Below are positions 8,517-17,040 of a DNA stretch of 64,000 nt, piece by piece. Under the pieces are notes generated by a model. The model ran no database searches. It worked only from the letters and a program-made list of their open reading frames with translations, and was not told the DNA's origin. A program made the translations under genes and the position numbers. Origin of the DNA: Paludibacteraceae bacterium. Lineage in GTDB: Bacteria; Bacteroidota; Bacteroidia; Bacteroidales; Paludibacteraceae. Where the stretch lies: assembly GCA_017461505.1 (NCBI GenBank), contig JAFTXV010000011.1, positions 248,001 to 312,000 on the forward strand, written 5' to 3'. Position 1 is the stretch's first letter, and every line of letters begins with the position of its first letter.

Positions 8517-10052
8517 ATGCTCTTCAACTCTTTCGAATATCTCATCTTCCTCCCAATAGTCTTTCTCCTCTATTGGTTCGTGTTTGACTATGCGCTGCGT
8601 AGGTGCAAACATCAACTCATGCTGCAGAACCTCTTCATTGTAGTAGCGAGTTATGTCTTCTACGGCTGGTGGGATTGGCGGTTCCTAATACTTATCGCTA
8701 TCACAACTGTCCTCTCGTTTCTAAGTGGTATTGGTATTGAAAAAGCACCTACCCAACGCGGAAAGAAAGCCGTCATGATTGCCAATATCGCAGTCAATCT
8801 CGGTATCTTAGGCGTATATAAATACTACGACTTCTTTGCTCGAGAGTTCGCACAACTATTGGGTATAGAATCAGATTTCTTGCTATTGCACTTGATCCTG
8901 CCAGTAGGTATTAGTTTCTATACATTCCAGGCATTGTCATACTCCATAGATGTCTATCGCAAGCAGATTGAACCTTGTCACGATATTGTGGCTTTTACAG
9001 CATTCCTCAGTTTCTTCCCTCAGTTAGTAGCTGGTCCTATTGAGCGGGCAACCAACCTGCTACCTCAGTTCCAACGCAAACGCAGCTTTGACTATGCCAC
9101 CGCAGTAGATGGCATGCGACAAATCTTGTGGGGATTATTCAAGAAGATTGTTGTAGCAGACAACTGTGCCACATACGTAGATACTGTCTTTGCAGACATC
9201 AGTAACCAATCGGGTAGTACATTGGTATTGGCTGCCGTACTCTTTACTTTCCAAATCTATGGTGACTTCTCGGGTTATTCAGATATAGCGATAGGTACGG
9301 CAAAGTTGTTTGGCATTAAACTGATGCGTAACTTCAATGTGCCTTACTTCTCACGCGATATAGCAGAGTTCTGGCGCAGATGGCATATCTCACTCACTAC
9401 ATGGTTTAGGGACTATGTATATATCCCTTTGGGCGGAAGCAGGCCAGCATTGCCTGCTAGGTTAGAGGTGAAAGGTGATAGGTTAAAGGCAAGGTATACA
9501 AAGTGTATAGCAGTCCGCAACACCTTTATTATCTTTCTCTTAAGTGGCTTCTGGCACGGAGCGAATTGGACATTCGTATTGTGGGGAGCATACCACGCAT
9601 TGCTGTTTGTGCCATTGCTCTTGCTAAACAAGAATCGCCGCTATCGCGATACGGTTGCTACAATCACTTTGCCCGATGGCACAATCAAAACCAAATGGCT
9701 GCCATCCCTCAAAGAAGCAGGACAAATGCTTTTGACTTTTGCATTGGCAGTATTTGGATGGATAATCTTTAGAGCGCAAGATATTAGCCAATTTGGTGAA
9801 GTGATATCTACTATTTGTAGCGATAGTTTGTTGAGTGTACCATGGCTGAGGAATAGATTTTTCTATATCCCTTTGGCTATTATGATTGCAATTATGTTGT
9901 TGGGAGAATGGATTAGTCGTTCTTCTAATCAAGCGGTATTGTCTATTATTAAGAATAAGTTGAGTATAGTGATACTTGAAATCTGCTTGATAGCATGTAT
10001 TTATGTATTTGCTCCTCGTGAATTAACTGAATTTATTTATTTCCAATTCTAA
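8517..10052 (+). CDS. MBOAT family O-acyltransferase (AlgI/PatA-like)
   Basis: A 511-aa polytopic membrane protein with AlgI-like features: VASYVFYGWWDWRF, LPVGISFYTFQALSYSID, FWRRWHISLT and the catalytic histidine in FWHGANWTFVLWG. These enzymes pass acetyl groups across the inner membrane to exported glycans, with an SGNH partner outside; the next gene supplies such a partner. An unusual insert of about 20 residues follows YIPLGGSRP, coded by a degenerate 7-bp array (9461-9493); homologues generally go almost directly from GGSR to the next membrane segment. Confidence 0.9.
   Translation: MLFNSFEYLIFLPIVFLLYWFVFDYALRRCKHQLMLQNLFIVVASYVFYGWWDWRFLILIAITTVLSFLSGIGIEKAPTQRGKKAVMIANIAVNLGILGVYKYYDFFAREFAQLLGIESDFLLLHLILPVGISFYTFQALSYSIDVYRKQIEPCHDIVAFTAFLSFFPQLVAGPIERATNLLPQFQRKRSFDYATAVDGMRQILWGLFKKIVVADNCATYVDTVFADISNQSGSTLVLAAVLFTFQIYGDFSGYSDIAIGTAKLFGIKLMRNFNVPYFSRDIAEFWRRWHISLTTWFRDYVYIPLGGSRPALPARLEVKGDRLKARYTKCIAVRNTFIIFLLSGFWHGANWTFVLWGAYHALLFVPLLLLNKNRRYRDTVATITLPDGTIKTKWLPSLKEAGQMLLTFALAVFGWIIFRAQDISQFGEVISTICSDSLLSVPWLRNRFFYIPLAIMIAIMLLGEWISRSSNQAVLSIIKNKLSIVILEICLIACIYVFAPRELTEFIYFQF
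9461..9493 (+). repeat. In-frame 7-bp-period array inside MBOAT gene
   Basis: About five degenerate heptamers of the GGTTAGA / GGTGAAA / GGTGATA type, read through as ARLEVKGDRLKARYTK. The segment falls in the cytoplasmic loop between YIPLGGSR and the next membrane helix, a site expected to tolerate insertion. Confidence 0.7.
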
Positions 10053-10978
10053 TGAAACGATTTATATTTGAAGTCATAATAGTATTGTTGGTAGCATTTT
10101 TGCCATTTTACATCATACAAGGTATAATTGATAAGAAAGCAAGAACATGCTATAAGCCACCATACTCATCATTTAATTATATCTACAACGATACGCTAAA
10201 TGCTGATGTTGTCATTTTTGGCAATTCTAGAGCTCAATGTCATTACTATGGTGATTTAATAGATTCTTTATTGGATTGTAATTGTTATAATCTAGGTCTA
10301 AATGGTTATTCTTTTGATTATCAGTATAATCTGCAAATATTTCCATATATACAAAAAAATACCAATCCAAAATTGCTTATATTGGAAGTAGGACCACAAG
10401 CGTTTTTTGATCACTGGAATGATGATTTTCGTAAAGAATTTTTACCATTTTTAAATATCTCATCTTTTAATTTTTATGTTGATATATGCAAAGATATTTC
10501 TTTCTTTTACCAAATATTGCCAATAAAATACTATGGTTGGGGATTAAATGATTTGTACAATTTTTACAAAAGTTTGAACTATGATATAACAAAGAAAGGT
10601 TATAACGATTGTTTTGCTCCTCGTGAGACGGAAAAATATGTTATAAATTTTCCTGATACGATTTATCAATTAGAAAAAAATGATACAATTATTCAGTATT
10701 TTACGGAGTCTATAAATCTATGTGAAAGCAAGAGTATTCAATTGTTACTTGTATGTTCTCCTATGCATAAAGATGATTTTTATGATAAGTGCAGAATGGA
10801 TGAATTTTGGCAATTGATAGATTCATTGGCTCCAAATGTACCGAAATTAGATTATAGTTTGATGTTTGGTAGTGATACGACATATTTTGCGGAATCAACT
10901 CACTTGAATTTATTAGGCGCAGAGGTATTTACTACCAAACTCGCACATGATATTGATTCTTTGGGATTGTTAAAGTAA
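10052..10978 (+). CDS. SGNH-like membrane-anchored protein, partner of MBOAT
   Basis: A 308-aa protein with one N-terminal membrane helix (VIIVLLVAFLPFYIIQGII) and an extracytoplasmic domain. VVIFGNSRAQCHY near residue 52 fits the first SGNH block (GxSR as in DltD/AlgX-like proteins), and FAESTHLNLLGAEVF near the C-terminus gives the Asp/His block in a degenerate form (S-T-H-L-N). It probably completes O-acetylation together with the MBOAT protein. The start overlaps the MBOAT stop (TAATG). Much more AT-rich than the MBOAT gene. Function inferred from pairing and motifs. Confidence 0.65.
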   Translation: MKRFIFEVIIVLLVAFLPFYIIQGIIDKKARTCYKPPYSSFNYIYNDTLNADVVIFGNSRAQCHYYGDLIDSLLDCNCYNLGLNGYSFDYQYNLQIFPYIQKNTNPKLLILEVGPQAFFDHWNDDFRKEFLPFLNISSFNFYVDICKDISFFYQILPIKYYGWGLNDLYNFYKSLNYDITKKGYNDCFAPRETEKYVINFPDTIYQLEKNDTIIQYFTESINLCESKSIQLLLVCSPMHKDDFYDKCRMDEFWQLIDSLAPNVPKLDYSLMFGSDTTYFAESTHLNLLGAEVFTTKLAHDIDSLGLLK

Positions 10979-10982
10979 ATTT

Positions 10983-11005
10983 ATGCTCTTCAACTCCTTT
11001 GAATA
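10983..11005 (+). pseudogene. 23-bp remnant of an MBOAT gene 5' end
   Basis: ATG plus six codons read MLFNSFE, matching the first 23 bp of the MBOAT gene at 8517 at 21 of 23 positions before diverging into repeat DNA at 11006. Best explained as the left end of a deleted second MBOAT gene or a recombination scar. Confidence 0.55.
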
Positions 11006-11195
11006 ATGGGCGCCGCTGGCGCCAGTTTAGAGGACGGCGCGGAGCGCCTACAGTTTAGAGGTTAGAGGCGGGGGCAGCGGAGCTGCTGGTGTAGGGTGTA
11101 GAGTGTAAAGTGTAGAGGCGGGGCAGCGGAGCTGATGGTTTAGTGGACGCGCCGGAGGCGCTACGGTTTAGGGTTTAGAGGCGGGAAATAAGCCT
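11006..11195. repeat. Mixed array: triloop mini-hairpins and 7-bp-period runs
   Basis: Contains perfect short hairpins with 3-nt loops: GGCGCC-GCT-GGCGCC (11009-11023), GGCGC-GGA-GCGCC (11036-11048), GCAGC-GGA-GCTGC (11074-11086), GCGCC-GGA-GGCGC (11149-11161). Between them run degenerate heptamers such as GTGTAGG, GTGTAGA, GTGTAAA and TTTAGAG. No reading frame is evident. Confidence 0.8.
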
Positions 11196-11244
11196 CCCCA
11201 AAGTCCTCCCCTGAAGGGAAGGACTTGAGCTTACAAAGAAAACA

Positions 11245-11275
11245 AAACCCACCGTTTTATCCGAACGGTGGGTTT
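11245..11275 (-). terminator. 12-bp hairpin, terminator of minus-strand small gene
   Basis: Perfect arms AAACCCACCGTT (11245-11256) and AACGGTGGGTTT (11264-11275) with a 7-nt loop. Read on the minus strand, the stem is followed by a T-rich tract, so it most likely ends transcription of the small gene at 11376-11507. On the plus strand it may also act on read-through. Confidence 0.7.
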
Positions 11276-11375
11276 GTCGTACCTTATTATTAATAAGGTG
11301 TAGGGTAGAATAAAATGTCTCTTGGTCAAATTACCCTAGGCGCATATCGCACTCGCTGCGATGTTAGATGATTTC

Positions 11376-11507
11376 TTAGTCACCTTTTTTGTGCTTGTGA
11401 GGCTTTAAGGATGGAGTGTTGCCTGGTGTTTCCTTGTTGTCTCTTTGACGACGGTCAGGTTCACCCGTACTCTTTGCAATTCTTTTTGGACCTGGTTTAA
11501 TTCCCAT
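11376..11507 (-). CDS. Small basic protein, 43 aa
   Basis: ATG at 11507-11505, TAA at 11378-11376; sequence begins MGIKPGPKRIAKSTGEPDRR and is rich in Lys, Arg, Pro and Gly with no hydrophobic segment, so probably disordered and possibly nucleic-acid binding. It lies between the minus-strand gene at 11601-12491 and a minus-strand terminator, consistent with a real transcript. I do not recognise a family. Confidence 0.45.
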   Translation of the reverse strand: MGIKPGPKRIAKSTGEPDRRQRDNKETPGNTPSLKPHKHKKGD

Positions 11508-11600
11508 AACTGTACAAATTTAGAATTACACTCACTATTCCCTGATAGTTCAGTCCATTACCCGCTTCTTTAATCAGGTGTAATGGAGTCCTGAATTAGT

Positions 11601-12491
11601 TTAGTCATTGAGCAACTGAGTTATCCGTCTTTCCCAATCAGATTTATGTATAATCCTATCAATCATTAAGTTGTTGTTAATGATATCTGATTTTGATAAT
11701 TGTGAAAACATTTCCCAACTACTAGTATTAAACACATAAGTTGCATTGCCGTTAAGCATATGTTCTAAAAGCGCAATGCTTTTTTGTGGGAAGAGATAAA
11801 CAATATACCCATGAAAGCCTGCCAACCCCATACCTATTGACTCTGGATGATGTTGTGTTATTACTTGGTAAGTATTGCGTTTGACTATCTCGAGCGATTT
11901 TCTATTTGCCAATTTCAATCCTTCCTTTACCCTTTCCCAAGGATATTCGCCTGGTGGTAAAATAAGCCAATTTAATTTAGTAATTGGAATGTTCGGGAAA
12001 ATTGGCTCTAATGTTTGTTTAAATAATTCACAATTACCAAATAATTCTAGAAAAAGATTTAGTACGTGCTTTATGTGTTCCTTTGAATCCACATGGTTGG
12101 TTAATAAGGGAGAGACTAGGTACTTGTGATTATCTTTCTCCATAATAGTTATCTCAATTTCAGGAGCAGGTATCGGATCGCGGTGATATCTTTCGTAATC
12201 AATATACACAGTGTGCCAATGTCCTCCCCAATCTTTACAATACCATTCTCTACAGCAAAGTTCTTTCGGTAGATCTTTTCTAATCACATAACTGCCATTA
12301 GCATTAAAACGTGATTTGGGACCGCAAATTGCAGGCAGGATGCTGCTACCCATTTCTAATTGAGAAAATCCGATTTTTTCTAATCTCTCATGAGTGACAT
12401 CGTTTAAAGCTTTAACTACATAAAACGATTCTCCTTCCGCAATGGGAGCAAGGTAAGGAGTTACATTGAAAATTTGTTTTTTTGTTATCAT
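11601..12491 (-). CDS. Uncharacterised protein, 296 aa
   Basis: A full-length, well-formed minus-strand ORF starting MITKKQIFNVTPYLAPIAEG. Noticeable stretches are CCREWYCKDWGGHWHTVYIDYERYHRDP (given only as a Trp/His/Cys-rich patch around residues 78-105) and LILPPGEYPWERVKEGLKLA. The Cys and His content of the patch could bind metal. No signal peptide or membrane helix. I do not recognise the family; the small basic protein downstream may be co-transcribed. Promoter not clear. Confidence 0.65.
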   Translation of the reverse strand: MITKKQIFNVTPYLAPIAEGESFYVVKALNDVTHERLEKIGFSQLEMGSSILPAICGPKSRFNANGSYVIRKDLPKELCCREWYCKDWGGHWHTVYIDYERYHRDPIPAPEIEITIMEKDNHKYLVSPLLTNHVDSKEHIKHVLNLFLELFGNCELFKQTLEPIFPNIPITKLNWLILPPGEYPWERVKEGLKLANRKSLEIVKRNTYQVITQHHPESIGMGLAGFHGYIVYLFPQKSIALLEHMLNGNATYVFNTSSWEMFSQLSKSDIINNNLMIDRIIHKSDWERRITQLLND

Positions 12492-12812
12492 TTTTTTAAG
12501 ATTTCTATACCGGGTCCTTAATCCGGTGGAAAAAAGTTAATCATTTCATTATTCAATTCAAAGAATATGCCAAAGTGAGCAGTTTGCTCATATTTTCATA
12601 TTTTTCTATTTTATTTCGCTGGGATACTTTGCTTTTTTGTGAAAAAAGCGATATTTCTGACAAAATGGCAGGCTTGCATTCGTTTCGTTTTACAAGGCAT
12701 AACTGACAAAATGTCATGAAATGAGAAAAATATGGTTATATTTATTGTGTATTTGAAAAAAAAACAGTAATTTTGCGGCGTTTTTGAGAGTAATGCTCAT
12801 AATTGGCGGCTT
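12492..12812. other. Intergenic region with two perfect triloop hairpins
   Basis: No gene. It holds TGAGCA-GTT-TGCTCA (12576-12590) and GCTTTTTT-GTG-AAAAAAGC (12631-12649), both perfect stems with 3-nt loops, and the promoter for the AAA gene at the right end. Confidence 0.5.
12744..12775 (+). promoter_or_regulatory. Promoter for AbiLii-like ATPase gene
   Basis: ATTG at 12744-12747 (one mismatch to the -33 TTTG), 20-bp spacer, TAATTTTG at 12768-12775, 37 bp before the ATG at 12813. Confidence 0.6.
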
Positions 12813-14108
12813 ATGTTGTTAGAATTCTATGTAGAAAATTTCCGATCTATTAGTACAGGTCAACAAGTTTCATTGGTAGCGAATAACGCTATTCGAGATC
12901 TTCCAAAAGAAGGTGATTCGGAATATGGGATACACAAGATATCCAATGTTCTCAAATCTGTAAATGTAATGGCATTTTATGGCTATAATTCTAGTGGGAA
13001 GAGTAATTTTTTTATGGCCATGAATCGAATGATTAATATGGTGGTTGGCTCGGTAAGATTGAATGAGGGTGAGTATTTGCCATACGAACCATTCGCATTT
13101 GAAGAAGGATGGGATAATAAACCGACTACATTTAAGTCGTTGTTTATAAAAGAAGATAAGACTTATGAATATAGTTTTTCATATAATAAAACCTCTATAG
13201 TATCTGAACAATTATTTGTCAAAATACCTGGTTGCTCTCGTAAGAAATGCTTCGATAGAAATGGTTCCGAAGTATCTACTGATGGAATGTATGGACGTGA
13301 GTTTTCTTTGGAAAAAATCAATTCGAATCGTTTGATGATATCTTTAGTTGGTCAATTAGGAGGGGTAACAGCGAATGAGGTTATGGGGTGGTTTAGAAGT
13401 GATTTTGATGCGATGTCAAGTAGTCTAGATGATTCATTTGGGTCCTATACAAAACATGCTTTAGTGGAAAATGATGCGATGGCAATAGAGATAAAAGATT
13501 TCATAAGGAAGTTTCAATTAGGTTTTAATGATTTATCTGCCCGAAAAATAGATTTTGACCAATTACAATTTCCTGCAGGAATACCAGCCGAAATCTTAGC
13601 GCAAATAAAATCGAAACCAATTATAGAGTTAAATACTCGACATGCTGTATATGATGAAAATGGAATTGTTAAGTACGAAAAATTAGTTCCTTTAGATGAT
13701 TATGAATCGGAAGGAACTATAAAGTTGGTTCATATGTCAGGAGTATTAGCGCGCGCGCTGTATTATGGAACAACAATTGCAATAGATGAATTTGACGCTA
13801 GGATACATCCTACAATATGTCAAAGAATTGTTGATATATTTAATAGTTCGGAAACTAATCCTCGTGGGGCGCAACTCTTAGTAACTACACATGATACCAA
13901 TTTGTTGTCTAATAAGATATTCCGTAGAGATCAAATATGCTTTGTAAAACAAAATGAGTGTGCATCTACCATTGTATACTCATTATTGGATATTATGATG
14001 CCTAATGGACAAGCTCCGCGAAGTGATAGTAATTATGAGAGAAATTATTTGCTAGGAGCATATGATAATATCCCAACAAAATATAGCGCGAATAGAGATG
14101 GTATTTGA
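12813..14108 (+). CDS. AAA ATPase, AbiLii/RloA-like
   Basis: 431-aa ATPase of the OLD/ABC-like group: MLLEFYVENFRSI at the N-terminus, Walker A FYGYNSSGKSNFF near residue 55, Walker B-like TIAIDEFDARIHPT near residue 325, and LLVTTHDTNLLSN (H-loop). The architecture matches ATP-binding proteins of AbiLii/RloAB abortive-infection pairs. The usual partner, a RloB (TOPRIM-like) protein encoded just downstream, is missing: the next gene is a transposase after a repeat patch. It may be an orphan or act alone. The AT-rich composition resembles the defence island at the window start. Confidence 0.8.
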   Translation: MLLEFYVENFRSISTGQQVSLVANNAIRDLPKEGDSEYGIHKISNVLKSVNVMAFYGYNSSGKSNFFMAMNRMINMVVGSVRLNEGEYLPYEPFAFEEGWDNKPTTFKSLFIKEDKTYEYSFSYNKTSIVSEQLFVKIPGCSRKKCFDRNGSEVSTDGMYGREFSLEKINSNRLMISLVGQLGGVTANEVMGWFRSDFDAMSSSLDDSFGSYTKHALVENDAMAIEIKDFIRKFQLGFNDLSARKIDFDQLQFPAGIPAEILAQIKSKPIIELNTRHAVYDENGIVKYEKLVPLDDYESEGTIKLVHMSGVLARALYYGTTIAIDEFDARIHPTICQRIVDIFNSSETNPRGAQLLVTTHDTNLLSNKIFRRDQICFVKQNECASTIVYSLLDIMMPNGQAPRSDSNYERNYLLGAYDNIPTKYSANRDGI

Positions 14109-14210
14109 TGAATTAATGAAATAATAAATAAGGATATAGGGCTAAAGGCAGGAATTTAAGGCGGTTTCCTGCCTTTTTTGTGGAGGAAGGTTGGTTTTAT
14201 GGGCAGCGGA

Positions 14211-14245
14211 GCTGCCGGTGTAAGGTGTAGAGTGTAGGGTGGAGT
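14211..14245. repeat. Mini-hairpin plus 7-bp-period run
   Basis: GCAGC-GGA-GCTGC followed by GTGTAAG, GTGTAGA, GTGTAGG heptamers; the same word order as at 11074-11120. Confidence 0.7.
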
Positions 14246-14252
14246 TAGAATC

Positions 14253-14287
14253 AAAAATGCAGAAAAAATGCACTTTTCTGCATTTTT
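14253..14287. terminator. 14-bp perfect hairpin, twin of the one at 17314-17350
   Basis: Arms AAAAATGCAGAAAA (14253-14266) and TTTTCTGCATTTTT (14274-14287), 7-nt loop. Can terminate in either direction. A near copy lies downstream of the HipA gene, so the pair brackets the RAYT-HipB-HipA segment. Confidence 0.7.
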
Positions 14288-14323
14288 CTCGCCATACTGA
14301 CAAGTTTTAGCAGTTTGCTGCAG

Positions 14324-14331
14324 TACCTTTG
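14324..14331 (+). promoter_or_regulatory. -7 box of RAYT gene promoter
   Basis: TACCTTTG matches TAnnTTTG exactly, 17 bp before the chosen ATG at 14348. The -33 box is weak. Confidence 0.6.
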
Positions 14332-14347
14332 CAGCGAAATAAGAAAA

Positions 14348-15442
14348 ATGGCAGATATGGAGGAAAATTTATGGAAAATACAGGAATACGGTACGACATG
14401 GAAGGATAAAGGGCTATACCATGTCACCATTACTATACCAGATCGGCAGAGGATTTTGGGAAATCTTATTATACCAAATGATGATCTCCAACAAGCTATC
14501 ATAAAATCTACACCATTAGGTAGAGCGATACTAGACTGCCAAAGAGCTGTGCAAGAGCATTACCCGGAAATACAGATACTACACTACCGCCTCATGCCTG
14601 ATCATCTGCATGCTGTTTGGTTTGTCAAAAGGTCAATGAACATCGGTATCATGTCAGCTATCAGAGGGTATTGGCAAGGCATCAAGAAGATAGGGCGGGC
14701 ATATAGCTACCTTTCTTCTGTTCTCCCGAATACTATTCGGAAAAACACAAAAGAAATTGTCCCACCCAGCATAGACCAACAACAAATACATGAGTTTGCC
14801 AAAATGCTGCAGACGCAGCTGGACGATGCTGCTTATTCCCAATTATCACCCATCTTTACCGAGATGCCCTTTGTGCGAGCGATGAGCCGAAGGAGCCAGC
14901 TACCTACCACCATCCGCTACATTGATATGAACCCACAGCGGCTGGCAACAAAACGGCTCAAACCTGGATACTTGTATGTACAACGCAATATAGAGATAGC
15001 AGGGAGGCTCTACAATGCTGTGGGGAATATGAACCTGCTACATGCCGAGTCTATGATCCCTGTACATGTCAGACGAACCATGGTGGAGGCTGCTGAGCAC
15101 GGAAAGATGGATGACTTGCGTAACTATATGAATAGCTGCGTGTTAGCGGCGCGTAATGGAGCCGTGATGGTATCGCCGTTTATATCACCTCGTGAACGAG
15201 AAGTGTTGTCCGTATTGCTACGGGAAAAACATCCTATAATATACCTGACGAGTGACACAATAGGAGAGTATTATAAACCATCTGATAGTCTATTTGAAGC
15301 CTGCGCAGCAGGTAGGGTACTCCTTTTGAATCCCATAAGTGAGTATCAGCCTGCAGAGGACAAGAGACCGAATGGTTCGCGCCGCATCACCCGCACCACA
15401 TGCGTGGCGCTTAATGCGCTGGCCGAGGAGGTGTGTGGGTAA
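14348..15442 (+). CDS. REP-associated tyrosine transposase (RAYT/TnpA-REP, Y1 type)
   Basis: HUH single-strand transposase of the Y1/IS200-like family: KGLYHVTITIPDRQ, then HYRLMPDHLHAVWFV carrying the His-hydrophobic-His motif, typical of RAYT proteins, with a longer C-terminal extension (364 aa in all; IS200 enzymes are about 150). The start at 14348 (MADMEENLWK) is chosen because the frame upstream overlaps the -7 box. RAYTs process repeated extragenic palindromes, often recognising GTAG beside a hairpin. The window is full of short hairpins and GTAG-containing arrays, making these its plausible substrates. No IS ends were seen. Confidence 0.85.
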   Translation: MADMEENLWKIQEYGTTWKDKGLYHVTITIPDRQRILGNLIIPNDDLQQAIIKSTPLGRAILDCQRAVQEHYPEIQILHYRLMPDHLHAVWFVKRSMNIGIMSAIRGYWQGIKKIGRAYSYLSSVLPNTIRKNTKEIVPPSIDQQQIHEFAKMLQTQLDDAAYSQLSPIFTEMPFVRAMSRRSQLPTTIRYIDMNPQRLATKRLKPGYLYVQRNIEIAGRLYNAVGNMNLLHAESMIPVHVRRTMVEAAEHGKMDDLRNYMNSCVLAARNGAVMVSPFISPREREVLSVLLREKHPIIYLTSDTIGEYYKPSDSLFEACAAGRVLLLNPISEYQPAEDKRPNGSRRITRTTCVALNALAEEVCG

Positions 15443-15454
15443 AGCAGCGAGGAT

Positions 15455-15500
15455 TTCCTCGCCTCTAACCTCTAAACTGTAGCGAGCGTTCTCTAAACTG
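15455..15500. repeat. Hairpin and heptamer patch after RAYT gene
   Basis: GCGAGGA-TT-TCCTCGC hairpin followed by CTCTAAC and CTCTAAA heptamers. Confidence 0.6.
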
Positions 15501-15547
15501 CCAAAATGTGATAAAAATGAAAATATTCGTCGTTTTTTGTGCTTTTG

Positions 15548-15579
15548 TTTGCGTAATTCAAAATAAATCACTACCTTTG
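15548..15579 (+). promoter_or_regulatory. Promoter of first HipB/HipA-like module
   Basis: TTTG (15548-15551), 20-bp spacer, TACCTTTG (15572-15579): complete Bacteroidetes consensus, 37 bp before the ATG at 15617. Confidence 0.75.
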
Positions 15580-15616
15580 CAGAAATTTCATACAATAGTA
15601 TCTAAAATCATTGAAA

Positions 15617-15967
15617 ATGGCAGAGATTGAATATAATAGTAGTAATTTGCTTTATCAGTTTGAGTCGGAATCAACCGAAGATATTATGCGCCTATTGGCT
15701 GAGCAACTCAAAGCACGACGCCTGGAGCGAGGATTATCGCGAGAGGCACTGTCGATGATGAGCGGGGTGCCTGTGGCGACGATTGCTAAGTTTGAGCAGA
15801 AAGCCACCTTATCGCTCCGTCAATATGTGGCCATTGCCAAAGCATTGGGCTACAGCCAACCGCTCCAAGCCGTGATGTCTGAACCCATCTACCGCACCAT
15901 GGCAGAGTTAGAAACCATCCAAAACAACAAAGATCGCAAGCATGGACGCAATACATTCCGTAAATAA
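15617..15967 (+). CDS. HipB-like XRE antitoxin/regulator
   Basis: 116-aa helix-turn-helix protein: LLAEQLKARRLERGLSREALSMMSGVPVATIAKFEQ is a full XRE HTH (spread over residues 25-60). It probably binds its own promoter and neutralises the HipA-like kinase encoded next, whose start overlaps it by 26 bp. ATG 15617 is preferred to the TTG at 15611. Confidence 0.85.
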   Translation: MAEIEYNSSNLLYQFESESTEDIMRLLAEQLKARRLERGLSREALSMMSGVPVATIAKFEQKATLSLRQYVAIAKALGYSQPLQAVMSEPIYRTMAELETIQNNKDRKHGRNTFRK

Positions 15968-17039
15968 ATTGCAGGTGTTCTACCGTGACCAGAGGGTAGG
16001 GACTATCTCTCGCACGCCCGATAACACGCGTTGCACCTTTGAATATGCCCCCGAGTGGCTATCGAATGGCTTCTCCATCTCGCCACTGCAATTACCTTTG
16101 CGTGCGGATCTATTCATCGCAGAACCTACACCTTTCTATGGCAATTTTGGTATCTTTGAGGATAGCCTACCAGATGGATATGGACGGTTTTTGCTCAATC
16201 GTATGCTTCGCCAGCATGGGATAGACGAACTATCCCTCACGCCGCTTCAGCGCTTGGCTATCGTGGGATCGTCTGGTATGGGAGCGTTGCGCTATGAGCC
16301 CGAGATGATGCCTGCTGAGCAATTCCTATTGCCCGAGCTCAATACCCTGCAACAGATGGCACTAGATGTGTTGGCTGAGAAAACCACTGAAGGTGCCGAT
16401 ACCTTGTATCTGAGCAGCGGTAATAGTGGTGGTTGCCGTCCGAAATGCCTATACCACGATGTGGATGGACAATGGCTGGTGAAGTTCCGACATACCTACG
16501 ATCCAATGGATATGGGTGTGCAAGAGTATCATTGCAATCAACTAGCACGCCGATGTGGCATTGAGGTGCCCGACTTTAAATTGCTCTGTGATACCTATTT
16601 TGCTAGCAAACGCTTTGATATATCTTCAGATGGTCGTCCCTTGCATATGGCGACGGCAGCTGCATTACTCAACGAGAATATCTATCCGCCTAAAACGGAT
16701 TATAAGGTGCTATTGGCTTTGACGGGTTATATCACGCAGAGTCCAACGGAGGTGGAGCAGATGTTTCGAAGAATGGTCTTCAATGTGTTGATAGGCAACA
16801 AGGATGATCATGCTAAGAACTTCTCTTTTGTTCATCTGGATGATGGCTGGCATCTGGCTCCTGCTTACGACCTTACCCGCTGTGTACAAGGGTATAATGG
16901 TGAACATGCCACTTCGGTAATGGGGCATGGTCAGCCTTCGGAGGCGGATATGATAGCTGCTGCTGAGAGTATTCGCATCTTGCCCACGAGAGCACGTGAG
17001 ATTATTTGTGAACTACGCACTCTGACGCAGACGCCATAG
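15942..17039 (+). CDS. HipA-like serine/threonine kinase toxin
   Basis: 365-aa HipA family protein. Seen: FGIFEDSLPDGYGR (HipA N-terminal domain), SSGNSGGCRPK (P-loop-like Ser/Gly segment), LIGNKDDHAKNFSF (catalytic Asp with the NxDDHxKN core) and HLAPAYDLT (metal-binding DLT). Family members phosphorylate tRNA synthetases or other targets and cause dormancy. Overlap with the HipB-like gene fits a toxin-antitoxin operon. Distinct in length from the second HipA-like protein in the window (417 aa). Confidence 0.85.
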   Translation: MDAIHSVNKLQVFYRDQRVGTISRTPDNTRCTFEYAPEWLSNGFSISPLQLPLRADLFIAEPTPFYGNFGIFEDSLPDGYGRFLLNRMLRQHGIDELSLTPLQRLAIVGSSGMGALRYEPEMMPAEQFLLPELNTLQQMALDVLAEKTTEGADTLYLSSGNSGGCRPKCLYHDVDGQWLVKFRHTYDPMDMGVQEYHCNQLARRCGIEVPDFKLLCDTYFASKRFDISSDGRPLHMATAAALLNENIYPPKTDYKVLLALTGYITQSPTEVEQMFRRMVFNVLIGNKDDHAKNFSFVHLDDGWHLAPAYDLTRCVQGYNGEHATSVMGHGQPSEADMIAAAESIRILPTRAREIICELRTLTQTP

Positions 17040-17040
17040 G

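Noticed and set aside
11508..11600. Inverted repeat CCATTAC/GTAATGG as terminator of the gene at 11601
   Set aside because: Stem is short, the loop long and there is no T-tract.
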